Source of the DNA: Abditibacteriota bacterium
Lineage (GTDB): Bacteria > Armatimonadota > UBA5829
Reading direction: 5' to 3'
Length of the DNA stretch: 12,717 nucleotides
Assembly: GCA_017958015.1 (NCBI GenBank)
Contig: JAGDDM010000088.1
Coordinates: 1 to 12,717 of the forward strand
The notes below the pieces were generated by a model. That model had not been told where the DNA came from and did not search any database. It saw only the letters and a program-made list of their open reading frames with translations. Each line of letters opens with the position of its first letter. The first letter of the stretch is position 1. Shown here piece after piece: positions 6,980 to 12,717 of the stretch. The translations under genes and the position numbers were made by a program.

Positions 6980-7986
6980 TTGCCCTGATACAACTTTCTC
7001 GCCCGCTTGTGCTCGTCGAAGGTTCGGGTAAACACGTGGGAGCCGTTTTTACGGGCCACGTAGAACAAATAGTCGCTGCCCGCGGGCCGCACCGCCGCCT
7101 CAATGGCTTTCGCTCCCGGGTTGCAGATGGGTCCCGGAGGCAGCCCTTTGTTGCGGTAGGTGTTGTAGGGCGAGCCGTTGCGCAAATCGCTGTATGACGT
7201 CCGCGCCTTGTTTCCTCGGCTCTTGCCCGGCACGTAACTGACTGTGGCGTCAATCTCCAGGCGCATACCCTTCTTCAGGCGGTTGTATATCACCGACGCC
7301 ACCAGGGGTCTGTCCTTTTCCGTCCGGGCTTCCCGCTCAACAAGGGAGGCCACGGTGAGCACCGCCTTCAGGGCTTCCTTTTTGTCGGTTATGCCCAACT
7401 TGCGGTTGGCGGTGGCGTATATCTCGTCGCCGTATTTGTCCAAGACCTTCGCCTTGAAGTCCGCCAGCATATCGTCTCTGATACGGCTTCCCGGGGCGCT
7501 TCTGTCGAAGAAGTATGTGTCCGGAAAGAGGTAGCCCTCCGGGTAGTCGGCCGCCACGAAATCGTACCGCTCGCTTCTGTCCCTGAGGCCTTCCGTCTTG
7601 AGGCCCTTGCGCTTCAGAACGTCCTCGATCTGAACCACGGTGTAGCCCTCCGGAAAGGTGGCGCTCACACGGGTTGTGGAGCCGGAAGCCAATATTTCCG
7701 CTATCTGCCCCGGAGTCATGTTGGGACGCAGGTCGTAGACGCCGGGCTTTATGGCGGAGGCCTTTTTGTTAGTCTTGCAGATGAAAGTAAAGGCGTTCTT
7801 TTCCCGAATAAATCCCTTTTCCTCCAACCGGGCGCCCACGGCGGCGGCGGAGTCGCCCTCCTTCACTTCGAAGGTACGGGCGGTGTTGTCTCCGGATTTC
7901 GGTCCGAAAGCAAGGATTCCCTCGATTACGCCGCCTATAACGACAACGGCGATGAGGAAGAAAACGATGGACTTTACTTCTTTCAT
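6976..7986 (-). CDS. mltG: endolytic murein transglycosylase MltG (YceG-like)
   Basis: Membrane-anchored lytic transglycosylase that cuts nascent glycan strands and is thought to end their elongation. It has 336 residues, the typical length. A single N-terminal transmembrane segment (about 6-25, IVFFLIAVVVIGGVIEGI) is followed by a LysM-like subdomain and the YceG fold. Family phrases include FPEGYTVVQI, PEGYLFPDTYFF, VASLVEREAR with catalytic Glu217 (equivalent in place to E. coli Glu218), VIYNRLKKGMRLEID, and GLPPGPICNPG. No Shine-Dalgarno is seen before the ATG; the leader is a CCCTAACC-type repeat, and an in-frame stop 18 bases upstream leaves no earlier start. Its stop overlaps the yqeG start. 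It is 51 bases downstream of the alpha-galactosidase. Confidence 0.96.
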   Translation of the reverse strand: MKEVKSIVFFLIAVVVIGGVIEGILAFGPKSGDNTARTFEVKEGDSAAAVGARLEEKGFIREKNAFTFICKTNKKASAIKPGVYDLRPNMTPGQIAEILASGSTTRVSATFPEGYTVVQIEDVLKRKGLKTEGLRDRSERYDFVAADYPEGYLFPDTYFFDRSAPGSRIRDDMLADFKAKVLDKYGDEIYATANRKLGITDKKEALKAVLTVASLVEREARTEKDRPLVASVIYNRLKKGMRLEIDATVSYVPGKSRGNKARTSYSDLRNGSPYNTYRNKGLPPGPICNPGAKAIEAAVRPAGSDYLFYVARKNGSHVFTRTFDEHKRARKLYQGK

Positions 7987-7992
7987 ATCGGT

Positions 7993-8026
7993 GGTTAGGG
8001 GTTAGGGTCAGGGACGGACCCCAACC
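7993..8026. repeat. TTAGGGG-like repeat with inverted partner, alpha-galactosidase / mltG gap
   Basis: On the plus strand GGTTAGG occurs twice in tandem (7993-7999, 8000-8006) and decays into GTCAGGG. GGTTAGGGG (7993-8001) can pair, with one bulged base, with CCCCAACC (8019-8026). The segment occupies most of the 51-base gap and replaces the expected mltG ribosome site. It may be a dispersed simple repeat or a hairpin at the alpha-galactosidase 3' end. No T-run follows, so termination is weak at best. Confidence 0.55.
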
Positions 8027-8037
8027 CGAAACCGTGA

Positions 8038-10509
8038 TTACTTATTGATTTTCTCGTAGGTGATGACGGCCGCGCTGCGGGGCTGATCCAGCTCAATCCG
8101 CAGGCCTTCTTCCGCCAGCGCCTTGCCGGAGAACCTGCCCAGGGGACCCTTGTCGAAGTCGCGAAGGAGATAATCCGCGTCCTTGTCCATGGCCTCAAGC
8201 TTCAGCTGAACGCCGTAGTAAGGAGCCTCGTCTCTGCGGAATGCCTGCACCACGCCGGCGCCCTTGTCGGGATCGTCGAACTGCCAAGCCATCCAGTATT
8301 CCTTACCGGAATTGTAAGGAGTAAGCGGATAGTAGTCGCCGAGGTAGAAGTCGGCAATCTCTCTCCACTGGCCGATGAGCTTGGCGGCGTGCTCAAGGTC
8401 AAGGCTCTTGTCCCGGGCGTCCATGTTGTGGACGATGGCCGGGTGCATGTTGGAGCGGAATACGTAGTCGTCGATATCTCTGGCTCCGGCGCCGGTGAAG
8501 GGCAGCCACAGGGAAATACCGTAGCTGTGGTTCTGGGTGCCGGTGGGTTCAAGGATGTAGTCGCTGCGGTGGAGAGCCACGGAGCGCTTCATGGACTCCA
8601 GATCCAGGCGCATACCGCCGGAAGCGCAATTATCGATAAGTCTGTCGCCGTTGGCCCGAATGGCATCCCAATACTTCAGATAGCCCACAACGTGCTTGTT
8701 CTCGGTCATGCCCATTCTGTCCTCGGTATCGTTGGAACTCCAAACCTTGTCCGGGTCCATATTGAAGTCCTGGCGGTAGAGGTCCAGATGATTCTCGTCC
8801 AGGAAGTTGTTCACGTGCTTAATAAGCCAGTTCAGGGCGTCTTCGTTGCCCAGCCACAGGAACGTATCGCCCAAAAGCCAATCGGGATGATTTGTTCTGA
8901 GCCAGTTGTCCTTGCCGCCCACTCTCTCCGGCTCGAACCAGAGGAGGGTGCGGACGCCCCGCTCGTGGGCGTGGTCGCTGACGGGAGTGATACCGTTGGG
9001 GAACCGCTCGCGGTCAACTTCCCATGTGCCGGTGCTGGGCCAGCTGCCGTCGCAGGGATACCAACCGGCGTCCATCCACCAGAAGTCTATCTTGGCCACG
9101 TTGTCCAGCCAAGCGTCGATAAACTCAATCTGACTATTGTCGGTGGCCAGAGCCATTTCCGCGAAGAAGTGGGAGGAAGCGGCTTCCAGCATGGGCTTAA
9201 CTTTCTTGCCGTGGTCCGTGGGAACGGCGTAGTCCAGCATCCAGCGGCGCCACAGGTTCTGGGAATCAATCCATCTGCCCTCTCTGAAGAGAAGAGTCAT
9301 GAGGGGGCTTCTTATTTCCTCTCCGGGGCGGAGAACCGTATGAAGGTTCTGCTGACCGGCGGTGACTCTCACAGCGCCTTTGCCGTCTCTGGCGAAATCG
9401 GCGTACCACTTTCCGGGCCAACCCACGGAAATGATGGTGCAGGTGCCGTTGTTTTCAAGGTTGAAATAGGACATGTCCAGTCTTGTGGACTTGGCGGAAC
9501 CGCCGAAATCCAACTTGGCGCCCTCGCCCATAACCTGGGCTCTGGGAGCGAAGTCGTCCCGGCCGAAGTTGGAACCCTTGGAGCTGTGGAGAATGTAATC
9601 CTTATCACCCTTGGGAACGAAGGGCAAATCGATGGCTTTCACCCATTCCAAAACGGGGGTATCGGCTTTGCCGGTGTTTTTGAACCAAAGGGTCCATTCC
9701 ACAACCGGATAGTCGGCGTACTCAACGCCCTTCATGGTGACCTGAAGGCCCGTATCCGGGTCGGTGTAGACAACGTCGTGGTTTGTTATATTGCCCTTTG
9801 TCTTTTGGGAAGTTTTGACTTTCCATTTGGGAAGAAGTTCGGTTGAGGGTTTGCCGTTGTAGACAAAAGTGAAGGGAACTTCCGCGGTATATACTTCGGG
9901 GTAATCTTTTCTGGCGAAGTCGGCCACTCTGGCGGTGGTGCCGTCGTCGAAAACCACTTCCGCGTTGGCCCAAACCGCCTGGTCGCAGCTGATGCCGTCG
10001 CCGGCGTCGCCCACCTCAAGGACAAACTTCTTCGCGGCGTTCAGGTCAACCTTGATGGCCTGACCCTCGTCGCCGCCGTGGAACACCTTGGAGGTGTAGA
10101 CGTCTTTGCCGTCGACCTCAACGGAGAAGACGATGCTGCCTCTGCCGCCGGAGGTGGAGTCGTTGTTGTCGGAGCCTATGACGGCGGTGAAATACTTGGC
10201 GGGCTTAACCAAACTAACCTCGATGATTGAGGGGGCGTGGGTGTAGATGCCGTAGTCGTATTTTTTGGAGCCGATGGTGAGTTTCGTTGTGTTGCCGTTC
10301 ATTTCGTGAACGTCTTTCTGGAACTCGCCTCTGCCGCCCACGACCAGGGTGTTTTCGGAAACGGAATCCGCGTTTTTGAGATCGAACTTGGCGGTGACGA
10401 ATTTCTTCGCCGTGGCCATGTCTTTATCGGACACGGTAGCCGCGGCCGATACGGGAAGAGTGACGGCGCAAAGCGCGATGAGCGCCGCCGCGGCGGTAAA
10501 TGTTTTCAT
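8038..10509 (-). CDS. secreted NPCBM-domain GH36-type alpha-galactosidase
   Basis: Predicted exo-acting enzyme removing terminal alpha-1,6-galactose from raffinose-type oligosaccharides or galactomannan. It has 823 residues. A Sec signal peptide (1-22, likely cut after VSA) is followed by an NPCBM-like carbohydrate-binding domain (about 45-187; GIYTHAPS, IGSDNN, then a VEVDGKDVYTS strand), a GH36 N-terminal beta-sandwich (about 200-440), the TIM barrel (about 445-730) and a C-terminal beta domain. The barrel shows WWMDAGWY near 480, LWFEPERV near 524, nucleophile Asp581 in YRQDFN, DNCASGGMRLDLE (626-638) and acid/base Asp650 in HRSDY. The 69-residue nucleophile-to-acid spacing fits GH36. AAGGAA (10517-10522) lies 7 bases before the ATG. 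It is the first gene of the minus block and has its own promoter; whether it is cotranscribed with mltG is uncertain. Related specificities (alpha-N-acetylgalactosaminidase) cannot be excluded. Confidence 0.93.
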   Translation of the reverse strand: MKTFTAAAALIALCAVTLPVSAAATVSDKDMATAKKFVTAKFDLKNADSVSENTLVVGGRGEFQKDVHEMNGNTTKLTIGSKKYDYGIYTHAPSIIEVSLVKPAKYFTAVIGSDNNDSTSGGRGSIVFSVEVDGKDVYTSKVFHGGDEGQAIKVDLNAAKKFVLEVGDAGDGISCDQAVWANAEVVFDDGTTARVADFARKDYPEVYTAEVPFTFVYNGKPSTELLPKWKVKTSQKTKGNITNHDVVYTDPDTGLQVTMKGVEYADYPVVEWTLWFKNTGKADTPVLEWVKAIDLPFVPKGDKDYILHSSKGSNFGRDDFAPRAQVMGEGAKLDFGGSAKSTRLDMSYFNLENNGTCTIISVGWPGKWYADFARDGKGAVRVTAGQQNLHTVLRPGEEIRSPLMTLLFREGRWIDSQNLWRRWMLDYAVPTDHGKKVKPMLEAASSHFFAEMALATDNSQIEFIDAWLDNVAKIDFWWMDAGWYPCDGSWPSTGTWEVDRERFPNGITPVSDHAHERGVRTLLWFEPERVGGKDNWLRTNHPDWLLGDTFLWLGNEDALNWLIKHVNNFLDENHLDLYRQDFNMDPDKVWSSNDTEDRMGMTENKHVVGYLKYWDAIRANGDRLIDNCASGGMRLDLESMKRSVALHRSDYILEPTGTQNHSYGISLWLPFTGAGARDIDDYVFRSNMHPAIVHNMDARDKSLDLEHAAKLIGQWREIADFYLGDYYPLTPYNSGKEYWMAWQFDDPDKGAGVVQAFRRDEAPYYGVQLKLEAMDKDADYLLRDFDKGPLGRFSGKALAEEGLRIELDQPRSAAVITYEKINK

Positions 10510-10579
10510 TTGAACATTCCTTTCATAGCGACTGTTCGATAATGACGGCGAGACCGCAATCCGCCACCGATACCGAGTT

Positions 10580-10608
10580 ATAATAGTACAACCTATATAT
10601 TATCACAA
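10580..10608 (-). promoter_or_regulatory. candidate sigma-70 promoter of the alpha-galactosidase gene
   Basis: On the minus strand, -35 TTGTGA (10603-10608) and -10 TATTAT (10580-10585) are 17 bases apart; matches to consensus are 4/6 and 5/6. Transcription would begin near 10573, giving a leader of about 64 bases before the ATG at 10509. The surrounding DNA is AT-rich compared with the flanking genes. Confidence 0.55.
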
Positions 10609-10632
10609 AACACCTCTTTTCGCAAGTACCGC

Positions 10633-10661
10633 TTGACGATAGCCATGTGTAATTATATAAT
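10633..10661 (+). promoter_or_regulatory. near-consensus sigma-70 promoter of the DUF3737-TPR unit
   Basis: TTGACG (10633-10638, 5/6) and TATAAT (10656-10661, 6/6) are exactly 17 bases apart. Transcription would start near 10668, only about 13 bases before the ATG at 10681. The ribosome site TGAGG (10667-10671) would then sit at the very 5' end of the message. This promoter also shows that the TTG at 10633 and the ATG at 10645, although in frame, are not the start. Confidence 0.85.
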
Positions 10662-10680
10662 TAAACTGAGGTTATATCAT

Positions 10681-11514
10681 ATGAAAGTAATTCGCGACAT
10701 CACAACGGACGAGGAACGGGCCTTCTACGGCTCCGAATCCCTCTCTCTCGTAAACTGCAAAATCGACGGTCCCGCCGACGGCGAGAGCGCCATTAAAGAG
10801 TGCCGGGACATACAGGCGAAAGACTGTTTTTTCAATCTCCGCTACCCCTTCTGGCACGTTCACGGCGTCACCGTGGATAACTGCGAGCTGACGGAGCTGT
10901 GCCGAGCCGCTTTCTGGTACACCACCGACGGCACCATTCGAAACAGCAAGCTCCACGGCATAAAAGCGTTGCGGGAGTGCGGGAATATCACAATCACCGA
11001 CACGTCGATTATATCACCGGAGTTCGGCTGGTTCACCCGGGGCTGCGCCATGCGCGACGTGACGGCCGAGGGAGAATATTTTATGCTTCGGGCGCGGGAC
11101 TTGGACTTCAAGAGAGTGACCCTCAAGGGAAAATATTCTTTTCAGTACGTTGAGAACGCGGAGATAAGAAACTGTGTGCTGGACACAAAGGACGCCTTTT
11201 GGCACACCAAAAACGTCACCGTCCGGGACAGCGCGGTTAAGGGGGAATATCTGGCGTGGTACGCGGAGAACCTGACCTTCGTGAACTGTAAAATATCCGG
11301 CACCCAGCCCCTTTGCTACTGCAAAAACCTGAAACTTATCGACTGCACCATGGAGGGCTGCGACCTGTCATTCGAGAAATCCGAGGTTGAGGCCACCGTG
11401 CTCTCGCAGGTGGACTCGATAAAGAACCCGAAGTCCGGCAGGATAAAAGTCTTTTCCGTGGGCGAAATCATAAGAGACGACCCGGAATCGAAAGGAGAGA
11501 TAATCGTAGGCTGA
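10681..11514 (+). CDS. DUF3737-family beta-helix protein of unknown function
   Basis: A 277-residue protein that matches the DUF3737 type by overall pattern: a right-handed parallel beta-helix built from coils of about 19 residues. Aromatic-centred marks recur at residues 57 (FWHV), 78 (FWYT), 116 (GWFT), 133 (YFML), 153 (SFQY), 173 (FWHT), 192 (AWYA) and 211 (LCYC), with a degenerate one at 97. Each is followed by a turn and a strand such as VTVDNCEL or LTFVNCKI, with Asn/Cys at equivalent places (NC or DC). There is no signal peptide or membrane segment, so it should be cytoplasmic. The start is ATG 10681, with TGAGG 9 bases upstream; longer forms run into the promoter. The stop is one base before the next ATG, so the two genes form a coupled operon. 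No catalytic residues of pectinase-type beta-helix enzymes are recognised. Function is unknown. Confidence 0.85.
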   Translation: MKVIRDITTDEERAFYGSESLSLVNCKIDGPADGESAIKECRDIQAKDCFFNLRYPFWHVHGVTVDNCELTELCRAAFWYTTDGTIRNSKLHGIKALRECGNITITDTSIISPEFGWFTRGCAMRDVTAEGEYFMLRARDLDFKRVTLKGKYSFQYVENAEIRNCVLDTKDAFWHTKNVTVRDSAVKGEYLAWYAENLTFVNCKISGTQPLCYCKNLKLIDCTMEGCDLSFEKSEVEATVLSQVDSIKNPKSGRIKVFSVGEIIRDDPESKGEIIVG

Positions 11515-11515
11515 T

Positions 11516-12481
11516 ATGACAAACGAAGAAATCATAAAGGGAATAAAAGCGAACCTCACCGGCGACGACGAGAAGGATTTCAAATATCTGCGGGAAAAGA
11601 TAGATGAGTACGGCGACAACGAAGAAGTGAAGCTGGAGCTCGGACATATGCTTGTGGACGTCATGCCCAAGGATACCCGCCTCGAGATTATGCTGGATAT
11701 GTTCTCGGACTGCATGAGAGAGAGCATGGAAAAAAAGTGTTCACCCGAGGAACTCCTCGGCAGCCTCTCCGTCATAATGAAAGAGATTGAGGACCTTGTG
11801 GGAGAGGGCAACGTGTATGTGCACGAGCCCTTTGAGCAAGCGATCTGCAATTGGGTTTTGGGCATAGAGGAAGTGAAAGACGCCCACGTGGCCGACGCCT
11901 ACAAAAAATTCTCCGCCGTTTTGATGATGAACGAGATGCCCGAAGAATGCGCGGGGCTTCTCTCCCGAGCGAGGAAAGTCTGCCCCGCCGACGCCTCCGT
12001 AACCGTTGCCTACGCGGAAATTCTTTTGAGCAACGGCTGTTTCAACGAAGCCTTCGAAATCCTCCGCAACGTCGTCGCCATCTGCTTCTCCTCCGCCGAT
12101 TTGACCGACTGCTACATCGGCTTGGGAAACGTCTTCCTCCGCAAGAACCTTTCCCGAGAGGCCTTGGCGGCCTACAGCCTCTGCCACAGATACAAACACT
12201 CCGAAGTGAAGAAAAAAATACTCGACACCTTGGAGATGGTCGCCATGTCCGATCTCCCGGACGGATCCTCCGCGCTCACAGAGGAAGAAGTTGAGGCCTT
12301 CGTCGAAAAATACAATATCCCCACACAGCCGGACGAGAGAATCATCGCCATGGCTCGGAAGTTCGCAAACCATTTCATTGATGAGGATCCCGTCCCCGAC
12401 GCCGCGAGATATTTCCTCTCCATCGTCTACGACCTCACCGGCTATGAGTATATCAAGAAGCAACTGGATTCATTAAAATAA
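11516..12481 (+). CDS. TPR-like helical-repeat protein of unknown function
   Basis: A 321-residue, acidic, all-helical protein. The first 100 residues are charged helices (TNEEIIKGI, KDFKYLREKIDEYG, DTRLEIMLDMFSDCM). Residues about 125-245 read as three to four tetratricopeptide-like hairpins, for example VADAYKKFSAVLMM, AYAEILLSNGCFNEAFEILRNV and IGLGNVFLRKNLSREALAAYSLC. The C-terminal 80 residues, including an ALTEEEVEAFVEKYNIP segment, are also helical. There is no signal peptide or transmembrane segment. It probably acts as a cytoplasmic protein-protein scaffold, conceivably for the DUF3737 product encoded one base upstream (inference from coupling only). The weak ribosome site GTAGG (11506-11510) is 5 bases before the ATG; a better GGAG at 11494-11497 is 18 bases away. 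The stop TAA is at 12479-12481, just before a hairpin-rich intergenic region. Confidence 0.82.
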   Translation: MTNEEIIKGIKANLTGDDEKDFKYLREKIDEYGDNEEVKLELGHMLVDVMPKDTRLEIMLDMFSDCMRESMEKKCSPEELLGSLSVIMKEIEDLVGEGNVYVHEPFEQAICNWVLGIEEVKDAHVADAYKKFSAVLMMNEMPEECAGLLSRARKVCPADASVTVAYAEILLSNGCFNEAFEILRNVVAICFSSADLTDCYIGLGNVFLRKNLSREALAAYSLCHRYKHSEVKKKILDTLEMVAMSDLPDGSSALTEEEVEAFVEKYNIPTQPDERIIAMARKFANHFIDEDPVPDAARYFLSIVYDLTGYEYIKKQLDSLK

Positions 12482-12485
12482 ATTT

Positions 12486-12503
12486 GTCCGCCGAACGGCG
12501 GAC
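12486..12503. repeat. GC-rich hairpin after the TPR gene
   Basis: GTCCGCC (12486-12492) and GGCGGAC (12497-12503) flank a 4-base loop. On the plus strand no T-run follows; on the minus strand AAATTTATTTT follows, so it could weakly terminate transcription coming from the right. It borders the heptamer array and looks like one end of a repeat unit. Confidence 0.55.
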
Positions 12504-12509
12504 ACCGCA

Positions 12510-12548
12510 ATTATTCACTATTCAATATTCATTATTCATTATTCATTC
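12510..12548. repeat. five tandem ATTATTC-type heptamers
   Basis: ATTATTC (12510), ACTATTC (12517), AATATTC (12524), ATTATTC (12531) and ATTATTC (12538), then a partial ATTC. The array is far more AT-rich than its surroundings and is bracketed by GC-rich hairpins. Similar AT-heptamer segments are recalled as dispersed intergenic repeats in gut bacteria; that link is from memory and not verified here. Confidence 0.8.
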
Positions 12549-12562
12549 GCGCCGAAGGCGCG
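12548..12562. repeat. second GC-rich hairpin bordering the heptamer array
   Basis: CGCGCC and GGCGCG are separated by GAA, a 6-bp GC-only stem. It closes the heptamer array on the right as the 12486-12503 hairpin does on the left. No T-run follows on either strand. Confidence 0.5.
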
Positions 12563-12578
12563 CATTCCGCTGAATTTG

Positions 12579-12608
12579 AAAATCCCCGTTCGCGAGAACG
12601 GGGATTTT
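12579..12608. terminator. bidirectional rho-independent terminator
   Basis: AAAATCCCCGTTC (12579-12591) pairs perfectly with GAACGGGGATTTT (12596-12608) around a 4-base loop. The A-run on one side and T-run on the other let it work in both directions. On the minus strand it follows the 5S rRNA 3' end by about 11 bases and should end the rRNA operon; on the plus strand it would stop reading from the TPR gene into the rRNA genes. Confidence 0.9.
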
Positions 12609-12619
12609 GCAAATATAAT

Positions 12620-12717
<98 letters not shown>

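Noticed and set aside
8389..9846. 485-codon open frame on the plus strand inside the alpha-galactosidase gene
   Set aside because: It is antisense to the conserved catalytic domain, has no ribosome site and no recognisable motif; it follows from codon bias.
10466..10470. Possible lipoprotein Cys (residue 14) in the alpha-galactosidase signal peptide
   Set aside because: The residue before the Cys is Leu, which breaks the lipobox; a normal Sec cleavage after VSA at residue 22 fits better.
10633..10680. Longer DUF3737 protein starting at TTG 10633 or ATG 10645
   Set aside because: These codons lie within the -35 box and spacer of a near-perfect promoter, and the ATG at 10681 has a proper ribosome site.
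11741..12463. 240-codon open frame on the minus strand opposite the TPR gene
   Set aside because: It has no credible promoter or ribosome site and its product is compositionally odd; the plus-strand frame has the operon context.
12510..12548. Heptamer array as a CRISPR or iteron origin
   Set aside because: The units are contiguous with no spacers, and there is no rep or cas gene nearby.

Overview
The window carries two opposed blocks of genes plus the end of a ribosomal RNA operon. GC content is moderate to high, ribosome binding sites are mostly good GGAGG-type, and the sigma-70-like promoters are easy to read. The gene order mltG-yqeG-aroE followed by pilB-pilT-pilC-pilD, and the presence of YqeG (a family best known from Bacillota and other Terrabacteria), point to a Bacillota- or Armatimonadota/Abditibacteriota-like bacterium. 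The pilin type (a Cys followed by a TNLQQL-like motif after the hydrophobic helix) resembles those of Armatimonadota, Lentisphaerota and Planctomycetota. A secreted NPCBM-type alpha-galactosidase suggests a carbohydrate-rich habitat, perhaps a gut. The taxonomic placement is inference, not proof.

Minus-strand block (positions 10509 down to 1): a secreted NPCBM + GH36-like alpha-galactosidase; MltG, the peptidoglycan glycan-strand terminase; a YqeG-type HAD phosphatase whose start overlaps the mltG stop; shikimate dehydrogenase AroE; then a type IV pilus / type II secretion-like assembly set: extension ATPase PilB, retraction ATPase PilT, inner-membrane platform PilC, prepilin peptidase PilD, and a prepilin cut off by the left edge. 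Gaps are short, from a 4-base overlap to about 50 bases, so everything from mltG to the pilin can plausibly be one transcript. The alpha-galactosidase has its own promoter and may read through into it. PilD would process the pilin, PilC would anchor the fibre base, and PilB and PilT would drive extension and retraction.

Plus-strand block (10633-12481): a near-consensus promoter drives a two-gene unit, a DUF3737-type right-handed beta-helix protein followed one base later by a TPR-like helical-repeat protein. Neither has a signal peptide or a known function. This pair is the least explained coding content here.

Right end (12482-12717): a repeat-like intergenic segment (GC-rich hairpin, five ATTATTC-type heptamers, second GC-rich hairpin), a bidirectional intrinsic terminator, and the 3' part of a 5S rRNA on the minus strand whose 5' end lies outside the window. 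There is no gene-free stretch over 300 bases. I see no CRISPR array, tRNA, insertion sequence or phage gene. Most of the window is conserved housekeeping and pilus machinery; the unusual points are the hairpins in most of the operon gaps, a TTAGGGG-like repeat in place of a ribosome binding site for mltG, and the DUF3737-TPR pair.
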